In this document: piece by piece, positions 47,349 through 59,709 of the stretch
Numbering within the stretch: position 1 is the stretch's first letter
Layout: each line of letters starts with the position of its first letter
Assembly (NCBI GenBank): GCA_036365515.1
Contig: CM070874.1
Coordinates: 219,774,942 to 219,838,941 of the forward strand
Reading direction: 5' to 3'
Length of the DNA stretch: 64,000 bases
DNA from: Torymus aiolomorphi
Lineage: Eukaryota > Arthropoda > Insecta > Hymenoptera > Torymidae
The notes under the pieces: generated by a model
The model's input: only the letters and a program-made list of their open reading frames with translations
Told to the model about the DNA's origin: nothing
Database searches by the model: none
Position numbers and translations under genes: made by a program

Positions 47349-48450
47349 AAAAACACTGACATTAACCCGAGTCCAGAGATCACAAAGTTAACAGAGCTTG
47401 CCAAACCAAAGAAAGGGAAAATATTCAAAAGAAAAGAAACAGATAAAGAGGAAACAGAGCCCCCTCATAAAATCAGAAAATGGCCTACCAGAGAAACAAA
47501 AACAAATTCAAAAAGAGATCCAGAGTTTTTGTACAGAGTTCAGAGTGACAACGAAGACAAGGTATCTGAATTAGAGGAAGATAAAACGATCTTTACGGGA
47601 CTGGCCAAAATCAACCAGGATCTCCAGAGAAAGAAAATTGCAAAAGAACCATAGAGGAAGAATTGCAGTCGATGAAAGAGAATGATGTCTGGAAAAAAAT
47701 ACATAGATAGACCCACTTCTACTCAGAGGAACAGAAAACCAAACATAATAGATTCAAAATGGACCTTTAAGAGAAGAATGGATAAGAATGGACAAGAAAA
47801 GTTCAAGGCCAGATTGGTCATCAGATGATTTGAGGACAAGAACGTCTATGAACTCAGAGAAACTTATGCACCAGTATCAAGACTGGCAGTTATCAGAGCT
47901 TCCTTGGCCATCATAAACAAATAAGATCTGGGTGCAGTAAAACTTGATGTTAAAACTGCTTTCCTAAATGGAATCTTAAAGGACGACGTATACATGGAAA
48001 TTCCAGCGGGAGTAAACACCAGAGAATCAGAGAAATCCAGAGTTTGTAAATTAAAGAAGAGATTGTACGGCTTGAGAGTCAACCCGAAAAGATGGAATCA
48101 AAGATTTACAGAGGAAGTAAATAAACTTGGATTACAGAGAGATATACACGATCCATGCTTATTTACTTAAAGGAAAGAAGAATCTATGTCATTCCTGGTG
48201 CTGTATGTCGACGACATAATACGTGCCAGTAATAGTACATCTAAGAGACAAGAGATCACTGCACAACTGTGTGAAGTGTTTAACATGAGAAACTTAGAAG
48301 AACCAAAGACGCTCCTAGGAATGCAAATAACCAGAGACAGAGAAAACAAAATCATGAAGATTCAACAATCAGAGTATACAGGAAAGATCCTAATGAGATT
48401 TAATATGAATGAAAGCAAAGCACAGAGCACGTCTATAGTAACATGACAGG
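47349..48450 (+). pseudogene. Copia reverse transcriptase
   Basis: After a poorly conserved linker, AVKLDVKTAFLNGIL, YMEIPAG, CKLKKRLYGLRVNPKRWNQR and LVLYVDDIIRAS (the YVDD box) are readable. Stops and frameshifts occur near 47654, 47710, 47828, 47924 and 48168. The pentamer CAGAG is extremely frequent here. Confidence 0.82.
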
Positions 48451-49190
48451 TGAAAAATAGAGAACGCAAGATTGCAGAGGAAATAGTGGAAGAGTATCAC
48501 TGCAGAGCCCCATGCAGAGAAGCGATAGGCAGTTTACTATAGTAGGTGGTGCAACAAGGCCAGACATACCATTTGCAGTCAACTTCCTATCTAGAAAGCA
48601 GAGGTCGCCTACAGAGAACGATTGGATAGACGTAAAAAGAATACTCAGGTTCTTAAGAGGAACGTCTGCCCTAGGCTTAACTTTCAGAGCAAAAGGAGAA
48701 AAACTTGAAATATTCACAGATACTAGCTTCAGAGACTGAAGACTCAACTTCCACAGGTGGCTATATAATAAAGTTATACGGAGATACAATAGTCTGAAGG
48801 AGTCACAAACAGAGTTACGTAACCCTCTGAACCTGTCAGACAGAATTCCTTGCAATGAGCGAATCATGCCAAGACATGATTTCGCTAGTAAAAGCAACCA
48901 GACATGTTACAGGAAAGCCTTTGTATCCAGTGACCTTGTGGTGCAACAACATGTCCGCCGGAAAATGCACTCAAATGGACGGACCACACAAGTTAAAGAG
49001 TTCTGACGACAGTGTTTCAGAAATTCAGGGAAAACTCAGAGAAAAAGAAATCAGAGATAGCAAGAATCACATGGTGGACACACACGAAGACTTTATTAAG
49101 AGATGTGTATTGGAAAACAGAGTCATAGTAAAATGGATAGAGTTTAAAGAGAACCAAGATGACATAATGACTAAACCTTTGCCGATATAA
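48451..49190 (+). pseudogene. Copia RNase H and C-terminus
   Basis: TRPDIPFAVNFLSRK, WIDVKRILRFLRGTSALGL and the closing DDIMTKPLPI are typical of Copia RNase H. Frame breaks lie near 48540 and 48740-48850. The end lies about 120 bp before the 3' LTR. Confidence 0.8.
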
Positions 49191-49301
49191 TCTTACTCAT
49201 ACCTCAGAGAGAAAATATTGTGAAATATATTTGAAATATTCAGCCAGAGAAATTTTCTTTTATCTGTTTCAGACTCCCATAATAACCCAAGGAGGCAGCA
49301 T

Positions 49302-49313
49302 GAAGGGAGGAAG
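49302..49313 (+). other. Copia polypurine tract
   Basis: GAAGGGAGGAAG stands immediately before the 3' LTR start TGTCAGCG. Confidence 0.75.
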
Positions 49314-49551
49314 TGTCAGCGTAGCGTGGCTTCATGCTGCCTTGCCGCAACGAAATACAAGATGCGGCGCCATCTCTAGGCACTGAACCGCTCTCCCACC
49401 CCATTCTACTCCGAGCACTTGTACAGAGCGGAGCTAACATTGAGTTTGCTTATAAAGTTGTTTATTAAGTAAAATTGTATTCAGAGAGTGTACATCAGAG
49501 TGTGTTTTATTTTGAGCCACCATTCAACCTCCAAAAGTGTCCTATCAAACA
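49314..49551 (+). repeat. 3' LTR of the Copia element
   Basis: This is a 238-bp LTR, about 60 bp shorter than the 5' LTR because of two small indels. It is followed directly by the CTTTT duplication. Confidence 0.85.
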
Positions 49552-49731
49552 CTTTTCTATTCTATTATATCTTATTTACCCGTTATTATATCTTATTTAC
49601 CCGTTATTATATCTTATTATATCATGTTTATTATATCTTATTTATTCTGCTTTGTGACATACCGGGCAATCATATCTAAAGGCATATAATTTCAATGTAA
49701 TTTAATTTTTACATTGGCGACCAACTGCGGG
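49552..49731 (+). repeat. Right part of the outer LTR and primer-site-like sequence
   Basis: Three to four copies of an 18-mer like TTATATCTTATTTACCCG lie at 49560-49635. The LTR ends TTTTTACA at 49713. TGGCGACC begins at 49715 after one spacer base, like a tRNA-primed LTR element on the plus strand. No gag follows. Confidence 0.5.
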
Positions 49732-50940
49732 TACTATGCACAATTAATGCATGGATTATAACCCAATTTATGTAACAAGGCATGGTTCAAACCCGGCTCC
49801 TCGAGACCATCTACCCACTCAAAATTGCATCACTCCCTTCAGTTGCCATTATTTCTTCTAAGTTACTGTACGCGGCGTTGAAGGAAACGATATCCCGATA
49901 TGTACTATACATGCCACAACAAGCATCGCACCTATTAATAGACAAAATGTTGGAAAGTTAACGTTACTACAACTAGATAATCACACAAAACTATACGCGA
50001 GTTTTTCTAAATTTTAAACTATCAATTAATTCCAAAAATTTTTAAGAGAGCGCAGAAACGACAAAAGAAAATTTCTAAAATCGGGTATCGTTCTTAAATT
50101 TAATGTAATAGCAACCGGATAAATGCAGAAGAAAATATTATTTCTATTTTTAATCACGGTTAAATAATTTTTTAACTAACATTTATTATTTTATAACAAT
50201 ATACTGGGCATAAATGCCAACTGTTATGCACCCAAGGCAAAGAAAAGAGAAATCATTGATGTCATTTGCAATAATTCTAAATGACTAGTAAGTTCATTTA
50301 TCAAAAGAATGAAAACTATCGATATAAACTAAGTTTTCTATTTATTAGCATTAAATTAATTTCAATTTTGAATTAAAGAAATTTTTTTTCTCTTTTTAAA
50401 AAGTTGCTAGGCTAGATAATCTTATTTTAAATTAAGGTGAATAGTGAGGATTCTTACAAATTACATTCAAACCAATCTTCGCGAAACACGAAAATTGGAA
50501 CTTTTGAATAGGAAAGCACCACAACATTTATTTAACTTAATTTTGTTGTTATATCAAATAATTTTATTTTGCGCAAATATAAATCGTAAAATCATCGCAA
50601 GATAAATTTTACTAATTTGTGGGCGACACACAAAAAAAACGTTAAATTTTAATACAAAAATCGCGAAATAAATTTACAACAATTTTTGTGCGACTCGAAA
50701 AATAAAATATAAATTTTTAACAAAAGAAAACACAAAAATATTTCTTTAAGGCAAAAAAAAATTTAACTTAAACTTTAACAAAGTTAACACAAAAACTGTA
50801 TTTAATTTATTGTTGCACGGCTCAAAAAATTAAATTTTGCTGTTATCGAAAAGAATTAATTCTTTACCAATTACCAGAAGAAAAAATTAATTCAACTACT
50901 TTACACCACTTGCAAGATAAAAATATAAAATCTAACTAGC
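49732..50940. other. AT-rich stretch without a recognised feature
   Basis: If 49715 is a primer site, this would be the decayed interior of that element. Frames are short and stops frequent. I see no domain. Confidence 0.5.
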
Positions 50941-51051
50941 CTAGGGCACACGCGCACCTAGCCACGTGTTCATCCGACGGCAAAATGTAAGCGGGTACAG
51001 CCTCGAGGAGCTCGGCGTTCGCGATCCGACGGTTGACGGCCGAGAAAGCGC

Positions 51052-51111
51052 GCGACGACATTTCATGTCGTCGCAAGCTGTGGAAATGGCACTCTGCCAT
51101 TTCCACAGCTT
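51052..51111. repeat. Two adjacent perfect hairpins
   Basis: Hairpin 1 (51052-51074) has a 10-bp stem GCGACGACAT with loop TTC. Hairpin 2 (51075-51111) has a 17-bp stem AAGCTGTGGAAATGGCA with loop CTC. There are no mismatches in either, and they touch end to end. They lie in a GC-richer island (about 50940-52200) with no confirmed gene. Confidence 0.75.
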
Positions 51112-51737
51112 GTCTAATGCCTAGTAGCCTATTCAAGCATGAACTTCAATCTAATTCTAGGCAAAACCCTATTTCGCAATCTCTGGGAGAGAGAAAGACT
51201 GGACAGTCGAGTTTCTCTGTCACGAGATCGGTCTAACACCCGCACTACGTCCCCTAATACCACGGTATTTGCGCACGTTTAAAATTTACGTCGAGTGACG
51301 TCACAAGGGCTTTTTCGCGCAGACCTAAGTATGGCGGTAAAACTTACGTGGTTACGATACGCTCTTTATCTGCAGCAGAAAGGCAGATTTGTCGTGCCGA
51401 AGGCACGTCACAACTCGATGTTCCCTTTGTTCAGGAGACAGCGTCTCCGTCCGGATGGCAGGTGCCGGTCGCGAAGTGCAAGCAGCCGCAGCAGCACACG
51501 CGGAGAAAGAAGTTTAACACTATTTTTTCCAGCACACACCGGGTGCTAGGCTTGCCACACGGGTCACTTTCCTCGACACTTACTATAACAACGTTCTCAC
51601 TATGGCACGATAACACCCACGGCACTGAGAGCAGCTACAAATTTCAGCACAATCAAGGCAGAGGTACACTCGCGGCAGACCGGAGGCACGTGTTCGTTGA
51701 ACTGAGCCGACTTCAGCAGCGTTGGCTACCGGTCGAC

Positions 51738-51740
<3 letters not shown>

Positions 51741-51788
<48 letters not shown>

Positions 51789-51845
51789 ACTCACTCACTC
51801 ACTCACTCACTCACTCACTCACTCACTCACTCTATCTCTCTCTCT
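51741..51845. repeat. (CT)n followed by (CTCA)n microsatellite
   Basis: (TC)n from about 51741 passes into (ACTC)n at about 51785-51830. Overlapping Ser/Leu/His frames are artefacts. Confidence 0.9.
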
Positions 51846-51868
51846 TAGTCGCGCACAAGGCACGAAAG

Positions 51869-51971
51869 CAGGGTTACCAGATGGCGATCTTCTATCCTTT
51901 TTACTCACGTGCAAGTGACGTCACATTCTTTGAGAGTAAGTGGGACAAAAAGTCGCCATCTGGCAACCCTG
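51869..51971. mobile_element. 103-bp hAT-like MITE
   Basis: The inverted ends CAGGGTTACCAGATGGCGA and TCGCCATCTGGCAACCCTG differ at one position. The flanks are CACGAAAG (51861-51868) and CACGAAAT (51972-51979), an 8-bp duplication with one change. An 8-bp duplication and CAGGG ends fit hAT. The interior contains TGACGTCA. The surrounding 51980-52240 shows no supportable gene. Confidence 0.7.
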
Positions 51972-52239
51972 CACGAAATGGGTCTGCACGCGGGTCTATT
52001 TGGCTCGCGCGTAGGTAAAAGGGTGTCGCGCGTCCTACGCGAATTGTGGGTTGCGGCGACTTTGCGTCGTCGTGAGCTACGCCTATACCGGCAGGTACGA
52101 CCATCGTGTGCTCGCGGGACTACGCGAGCAGGCATCGACACGCTTATCGGCGCTATAGGCAGCCGATTAACCGATGCTGCACTTGAATACGAGCAATTTG
52201 GTCTTTATAAATTGCGCTCGTTAGAGCGTAAATAAAGTT

Positions 52240-53240
52240 TATGTAGTATTATATCGATAAATATTATGTATTTGTGAGTGGCGATGTTGCGCTGTTTGCA
52301 CATGATTTAATCCTACTACTCCTTTAAATATTTTTCCTCAATTTAAAATTTAGGCAATTTTGACACACAAAAACTTCTATTTTCGTTCTAAATTTTAAAT
52401 GAGTTACAGTTCTAAAAATGCCGTTCTGTGCCACAAGTTGGCTGCGCTATTTATAATGGGGGCATTTAATCACGTGGGCAGCAATAAATACTCCCGATCA
52501 TATTTGGGTTCTGACAAATGATGAGATAAAATTTGCTGCATAAGGGAAATACAACGACGACTAAAGGTAGTCGGCAAAATAAATTTTGATTTAATTAAGT
52601 CGTAATGCAGAAGGCATATTCGACATACTGGGTGCCAGGCACTGTTAATAATCAAATTTACAGATAATTAAAGTGAGCAATGCCTCTCACTATTCGAAAT
52701 ACCAATTAGAGTTAATCACTTACAAAATTTTGAATAGTTGCTCGACAGCTCAACGGCAGAGGAGCGAGTTCGGACAATCACAATAACAGCACAAATAACA
52801 TTCATAACCATTCTCGTAACACAGATAAAAGAAAACAAGACCTTTTAGGCGAATATAAATTAGAACAAATACTTTTTTTTATTTCTAAATTTTCTTCGGC
52901 TAATCGTAGGCCAATTTTAGGCAGGAATTCTATTCTATACATTCATAGGAATTTATCTATTAGCAATAACTAAACATTGAGTGCTAGCCTGGCAGAGGCA
53001 TTACAAATTATTGAAATCAAAATTGGCACGGCACTAGTTAGAATTTACTCATGAAAAGACTTTACCATCTGAATTCAACTGACTTCGCTACTTCATCTTT
53101 AGAAACAAAGTTCAAAGTCGCGGATAACACGTGTACAGTCAAAATTATAGTAAAATGACTCGCGTGACAATATCATAACGGGAATTCTATCTTTTATACA
53201 AAAGTAACGCGCAGGGATGAAGGCATCTCAACGCTAATAC
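52240..53240. other. No recognised feature
   Basis: AT-rich sequence with no long open frame or clear repeat. Confidence 0.5.
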
Positions 53241-53243
53241 TAA

Positions 53244-53907
53244 CAAGGAGAGGGTTTCAGCTGCGGGAAACCGATTTTAGCGGGCATTGGCGAGTCGATT
53301 TCTGGTACCTAACAATGAAGCCCAGTGCTCACATTTCCGTCAAATGGGCTCTTTTCTTGAGATATGGGCAATTTAATCTCAAATATCGTCTATTTTGTTA
53401 AAATATGATGTCTCTTCTATTGACTGTCACATTGCAAATATTTAAGATACGATAACGAGGAAGAAAAATTATAAAAGTAGACAGTAACAGCTAAAATTTA
53501 AGCACTGATTCATTAAAAATACTGATTTTTCAGGAAGTTACAAGCAATAAAAAGCAATGAAACGAAAACAAATTTTTAACCATTTTCGTACCCTATCTTT
53601 GATTGTTTGTAACTTCCTGAAAAGTCAATATTTTTTAATAAATCAGGGCTTAAATTTTAGCTTTTACTATCTGCTTTTATAATTTTTCTTTCTCGTTTTC
53701 GTATCTTAAATACTTGCAATGTGACAATCAATAGAAGAGACATCATTTTTTGACGAAATAGACGATATTTGAGATTAAAATTGCCCATATCTCAAGAAAA
53801 AGGGCCTTTGACGGAAATGTTAGCACTAGGCTTCATTTTTAGGTACCAGAAATCGACTCTGCAATGCCCGCTAAAATCCGTTTCCCGCAGCTGAAACCCT
53901 CTCCTTG
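53244..53907. mobile_element. Foldback MITE with ~300-bp arms
   Basis: The left end CAAGGAGAGGGTTTCAGC and right end GCTGAAACCCTCTCCTTG are perfect inverses. The arms stay paired through GATATGGGCAATTT, TTGCCCATATC and GGAAGTTACAA, TTGTAACTTCC. TAA flanks both ends (53241-53243; 53908-53910). The unit is non-coding. A 3-bp TAA duplication might suggest PIF/Harbinger, not certain. Confidence 0.7.
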
Positions 53908-53910
53908 TAA

Positions 53911-55186
53911 GACCTTTTATAGGCAATTACGAATTTTTACAAAAGAACAAGCTTTGCAAGCCTTATCGCTTCACAATCTCTAGTCCTCTGACGCCAGGCA
54001 AATTTAATCGGATTACGAATGCGGCATCTAAGTGAAGCTAATGAATTATACGCAAACTTTATAACAAAATTACAATCTAAAGTGCGCGAGGCAAAAGGCA
54101 TTCGCGGGATCACTCCTATTAGGCAGAAGAACAAATTACACGCGGCGCGGATGACGGTACTGCTGAGCAAAGATCTTCCATGTCCTTCCTCGTCGGTGGT
54201 CAGGAGAAATATCGTCGAGTCCAGCGTCGATCTTCTCGCCGACGCCTTGACCACCGTCGACGCGGTCGTCGCTAATTGGTTGTTCAGGGATCGCCTCTGT
54301 CGAAGGGAAGCTTCGAAGGCTGTATTGGTTGTTCTTTATCTCTCTCTCCTTACTTGAGTCCAGCCGAATTCCCAAATTCCTGTAGAAATAGGAATTTTCC
54401 ATAGTATTTCGAAATAAGATATTTTAATTTGTAATATTAAATGCTCGACTCGGCATTTTTATAAGGGGGTGCAAAGATGCAATAGCATCTTAATAGGCAC
54501 ACAATTAAATATATTCAATGGGTGAGAGAGAGTTACAATGATGCAAAGTTAATTAACTTATGTATTAATTTATAATTAATGATTAACTCACTAAGACAGA
54601 ACAGGAAATGAATACGTAGCTTTCACAAATGTTCCCTGCTGGAGGCGATGATCATCAGCTGGTGTTGGGGACTGCGTCGTGACGGTGGCGAGGCGGACGG
54701 CGATGAGATGACGGACGCTGATGGCCGACGGAAAAGCCGCTGGCTGTTCTGAAAAGCAGTTTGTCGGCGCGCGTTTCGCTCATTGCAGTAATTTTTTCTC
54801 GCATGAAAAAGAAGATAAAATAGTACATTTCGATACTAGTGCGAGGATTTGATTTTCCCCTCGTGTGACTGTTTGCACCCGAGCGAAGCGAGGGTGAAAA
54901 GGTCACACGAGGAGAAAATCAACTTCTCACACGAGTGTCGAACCGTATTTTTTGACACGACGTGTGAGAAGTGAGATTTTTGCACGCATCGTTTAACGCA
55001 GCGGACGAGAAATCGAACTTCTCGCACGGAGTTTCAAAAAAAAAAATAAGCAAGTGTACAAAAATACGAGTGATCCTGGACGCTGAGGTGAAGGATTCTC
55101 CTCCTGGCTGTTAATAGAGGGGATTTTATAGTAGAAATCCACTCTCAGTAGCGCGAAACTAACGTGGGAAATTCCGCCACGTTACA
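53911..55186 (-). repeat. Candidate 3' LTR of the BEL/Pao remnant and flank
   Basis: The minus strand begins TGTAACGTGGCGG at 55186, directly after a G-tract (55187-55202), as a 3' LTR would. Its lower boundary is not clear. Included is an inverted repeat (about 54852-54925; CCCCTCGTGTGAC versus GTCACACGAGGAG), with further CTCACACG-type words to 54985. Overlapping frames at 54000-54400 on both strands are not convincing genes. Confidence 0.45.
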
Positions 55187-55271
55187 ATACCCCCCCCCCC
55201 CGATAAACAAGGCATGGAGGTTTCATTCGTATGAATGGAAATACACTTTCGGAAATCTTTCTCTCTTTTGG

Positions 55272-57612
55272 TCAGGTTGATTTTGCTTTGAGTAAAATCT
55301 CCGGTCCTTTAAACGAGCGGTTGGCGGTGGAGAGTACGCGATTTGTACACCGAGTCGCGTGGTCCGCTGGATTCATACGCGATAGCAACCAGTTCCACTT
55401 GGAGACTTTTGTTGCTTCCGCAATCTCGCCTAACCTATTAGCTATGAAAACTTGTCTCGTTCTCGGTTCTGACGGAATCAATTGCACGATTGTAGTCGAG
55501 TCAGACCAAAAATATCTAGTGCCTGTTGTTATTTCAACCTCCTTTTCGATCATTTTCCCGATCCTAGAGCCTAACAAGGCAGCTTGGAGTTCCAGGCGAG
55601 GAATGGTTTGCGGTTTTAAGGAAGTGACCATCGCCTTTTGCATTATCAATGACAGGTGTGCTTGTGCGTTATCCTTCTCAAATCTCAAATACGCGACTGC
55701 CGCATATGCCGTTAAAGCTCGCTTCGCAAAACACGTATAGTTCGGCGCTCTCGACATTAGCGTATCTTAAGTAGCTCCGATAACCACCCTCGCCAGCCAG
55801 CGAATTCCTTGTCCTTCAATTCCGTGTCCCATTTTATGCCACTTCGCTATATATCCTGCATCAGCCTTTTGGCCTTTAGTATAAAAGGTGATAAGAAGCC
55901 TAGCGGGTCGGACACCGACATTATTATTTGCAGGAACTCTCGTTTTTTTGGTCTTTTCGAGACATGTAGTATTCCTTCGGGAATCCTCTGGGCACCTATG
56001 TTAAATCCCAGCTGATCTGTCTTCCGATTCCAATAAAGGCTTAATACTCTCTTTTCGTCGCCGCTGCAGACCTTAGTTTTTTCGATGTCTAAAGCAGCAC
56101 TCTTACTTATCGCTTCTATCGCGGAGGGATCGTTGAACGCCCAGCCGTGTATTTGAAGATTTGCTTCTGCATTAATGCTCCTCGCGTCCTCTACGTTTTT
56201 TTTGCTCATCAGGAAATCGTCCATGTAGGTGTCGCAGGTGATACCTTTTACCGCGTCAGGTTTAATACCGGCAACTCTGCTGGCGTTTTTGTTTTTAACA
56301 TAAATTGCACGGCGAAATCATTGAACCGAAAATCCAGCTGGTCATTTTATGCAAAACCGGCTCCGCGTTTCTGTCTCACCTCTCCACAAAAGGCGCTGTG
56401 CACTCCTGTCTACCTCACAAACCTTCACGCGCGGAAACATATCTTTAATGTCTGACTTAAAGGCAATTTCAAATTAACGGAAACGCAACAGAATCGCGGG
56501 AATCGGCTCTAACAGATCTGGCCCTGCGTCTAATTGGTCGTTTAAGCTTGTACCTGCTATTCGCGCAGCTGCGTCAAACACGAGTCTGACCTTCCCTGGT
56601 TTGTTTGGTTTTTAACGCCAAAGTGCGGCAAGTACCAGACCCGCGGGCGGTCTATATCACTTTCAACTTAGATATCGTAGCCGTCGTTGATAAATCGTTC
56701 CATTTCCGTGTAGTTATAAGGAATCATATTCAGGATTCCGATCGAGCCTTTTTTCGAGAGATACGAGTCTGTTTGGGGCAGTCGTTCGACTGTCTGCAAC
56801 CGGTATAGATCTACCTCGCAATAACAAACCCGTTTCCCACGCCTTCCCTACTAGTTGCGTGGTTTTTTCCAAAGTCTTCAGCGTGTGGTCATACTCTTTG
56901 GATTTGCCCGTCGCATCACTGAGTCCGAAATTTTAGTCAAAAAATATCGGTTTATTTGCTCGTCTAGCCTTTCATAAAAGATCTCATTATCATGCGTTGT
57001 TTCCAGGCAAAGTTTTTCCGTACAGCCCACGAAACTCTCCTCTACATCTATGCTTTCGCGGCACATGCGACCGTGTATCGATCCGCCTAACAACAATCGG
57101 GATAATGCGATCACGTGAAGATTTATTTCGCGTAATACTCGTGTGGCGATAACTGCGCATATATCCTACCCTAGCAATATTTTTGGTCTCGCCGTTTCAT
57201 ACAGTTGTATTACAATTTTTCCTGCGCGATCTACAAAGTCTGTTATTTCTGTAGGCAGAGCTTGCGAGGAAAGATCTAAATTTTGTATCCCTATAACGTT
57301 TCTTATTTCATAAGTGAGAACGATTCTTATTGGCTTGATGCCTACCTATCTACATCGGCGAGATATACCCTTTAACACGATTTTGAATGATTGGCCTCGA
57401 ATCCAGGCATCAGGCGTTAATTTGTAATCTATTAGGGAGATGGTAGAACCCTCGTCGAACAACGTGTAGGTATGTATACATGCTTTGGGTCCTAGAATGC
57501 GTACGATTAATAGCGCGCAATTATAATTCTGCCATTTGAATGTCCCGCTGTGCTTTAGTCCAGGTACCGTTGAGAACAAGCTGAGAGAACGAGCCAATCG
57601 CAATCGCCACAA
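55272..57612 (-). pseudogene. BEL/Pao pol remnant: protease, RT, RNase H; integrase absent
   Basis: Reading the minus strand from 57612, a protease-like LFDEGSTISLIDYKL comes first. After broken sequence (56878-57114 carries an open piece), RT shows TYMDDFLMS at about 56200-56225, then DIEKTKVC, GDEKRVLSLYWNRKTDQLGF, a RIPEGILHVSKR linker and SVSDPLGFLSPF. RNase H-like sequence follows at 55272-55757: LIMQKAMVTSLK, IPRLELQAALLGSRI, FWSDSTTIVQLI and MNPADHATR. A polypurine tract comes within 70 bp, so the integrase part (normally more than 1 kb) is deleted. Many frameshifts are present. Confidence 0.82.
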
Positions 57613-57977
57613 TGTGAGTATCTCTATAGATCGTTATCCGTTTCTCTTTTTCTGTCTCATTAATTGTGCGCTAAGGCTGACACTTACCGCTTAATTAATA
57701 ACGCGAAACATCATTGCTCAATTTATTAGTCTGAGTAGCTATTTTCACGCGTTTCTACTTCCAAGGTTATTGTGTGGACGTAAACCGAAACTGGAACATT
57801 TATTGCGCTAACTTTATTGTTTTCGCGACATTGTAACACGGATGTTATTGTATAATTGGGGGCCATCTCAGGAATTAAAAGTGAAAATAGTGAAAAATTT
57901 CGTTTTCTCTTGTACCACATTCATAGAAACATTCTTCTTCTCTCTTCCTCTCGCCTTCATAAAAATAAATTATTAAA
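57613..57977. other. Spacer between the BEL/Pao and Gypsy remnants
   Basis: A plus-strand TATTGTATAATTGGGGGCC at about 57846-57864 could be an LTR end and primer site for the gag at 57978, because Gypsy LTRs of the errantivirus type often end AATT. The assignment is weak, as no second LTR was found. Confidence 0.35.
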
Positions 57978-59640
57978 ATGGCAGCTGCAAACGGTACGGT
58001 CGCAAGAAACTCAGAAGCAACAGAGGTTTTGAGGAAATACCTTAGTTTAGAGGATCTTACGTTAGTAACGGCAATGCTCAACGAGTTAGTAGTAGTGCTC
58101 AGGCGTAGATATCAATCAGCATCGGAGATGAAGCCGGAAAGAATGCGGGATGTTAAGAAGTTGCAATTATCACTCGCAGAGACCGTGGATAGCGCGGTAA
58201 TTGAAAAAATTTGTCAAGATGAAGTCATAATAGACATTTTAGGGGAATTTATGCGTCGCAATATTAGAGTTGTTGAAATTATGGAGTCAATTTCGAGCGT
58301 AGATAAACAAATAATTACAGAAAGTATTTCACCCCTAATTAAAGCCAATCAAGAGGTAATGGAAGACGCTGACTCTACGCATTATAAAACGGTAATAAAC
58401 ACAGCAGACGGGGATAATACATGGAATAAAGCGGTTTTCGATATAAATTCATTAAATACGTTAAATTATACCCCGCACATAGCAGGGGGAAGGGGGCATA
58501 GTACGCCTTTAGTTACTAATGTGAGAACAACACTGCCGACGACAATAAATTCCTGTCGCCCCAATGCAACCTTAACCACGTTAAAAAATTTGTAGATCAA
58601 AGACGCACTAGATTGTATGCCAAAATTTGACGGCATTAATATTTCGCTTAGTACCTTTTTGTTCGGTATAAGAGAAGCTATTAGCATGATACTGGCAGCA
58701 AACGAAGCTGACCTGGCTAAGTTAATTAGGTGACGACTAGTTGATGGTGACGAAGAGTTGGTTTTTCATAATATGAACGAATTGATTAAGTATTTCGAAG
58801 CAAATTTTGGATCTTATAAAACGCATCACACTTTGATGGGGGAATTAACCACGGCCAGGCAAAGGGAAAACGAAAGCATTATAATGTTCGCAAAAAGAGT
58901 TAGGCGTATCGCGATAGAATTAAAAGAGGCCCCAAAGAGAGACAAAAGAGTTGATAAAGATTTCACACAGCACGTGAAAGCAGATAAATTAAAATTTTGT
59001 ATACGCGATATGGATTGGGAGATTAAAAGACGTACGGGGATAGCTTCAGCTTTTCAAGAAGCCGTAGAAAAAGCGACAGAAATTGAGCGTGAGATGACAG
59101 ATTTAGAGAAAACCGAACCCACGCGTAAGAGTAAAATAAACCAGGAAAATAACAAATTAAAAGCAGAATCAGCCGAAGTTAAAATTATTCAAAATAAACC
59201 GTCAGAAATTTGTTAATATTGTGACAAAAGAAATCATATCGCGAAAAATTGTTGGACGCTAAAAGCATTATTACCTCCAAGTGCGCAGCAACCGCCGATG
59301 CAGCCAACTACTTGGGCGTGGTCCGTAGCAACTCAACCGCACGTCTCGGGGCCAGCTACGAACGCATTGGCTGGCGCGCGGTCGGCCGCGCCCCAAGATA
59401 CACAAAATCAATATAGTTCGCGATTGCACAGTCCCGCATTAGCACAGTTGAATCGAACGAATAATTTTATTAAGTATTGCAATTATTGCAAAAAGAAGGA
59501 CACTGAAAGAATGAATAACAGGTATTGGAAAGAAAAAATAAAGAAAAATTACAGCGTGAGATGGGAAACACCAATAGCCCCGCGGCACAGGGCGCAACCT
59601 GGGGGCAATCAGAGAACGCGCGCCCGGACCAATTAAACGA
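57978..59640 (+). pseudogene. Gypsy-type gag remnant
   Basis: The frame opens MAAANGTVARNSEATEV and runs to a stop at 58593. After a frame change it resumes with MPKFDGINISLSTFLF, a stop near 58731, then 58758-59216 (YFEANFGSYKTHHTLMGEL, RENESIIMFAKRVRRI), which is the typical Gypsy capsid region. A zinc knuckle straddles a stop: C-stop-YCDKRNHIAKNCW (CCHC spacing) at about 59210-59255. A Pro/Gln-rich tail ends near 59636. At least three lesions inactivate it. Confidence 0.78.
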
Positions 59641-59709
59641 GAATCAGAATTAAAATTTGCAAGAAAATCTCTTTTATTTAGCATAAATAGTAGATCACCT
59701 GTAATTAAA

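Noticed and set aside
54019..54402. Overlapping frames on both strands near 54 kb
   Set aside because: No domain; opposite-strand overlap; probably part of a decayed LTR or flank.
57875..58081. Minus-strand frames opposite the Gypsy gag start
   Set aside because: Antisense to the recognised gag; no family features.
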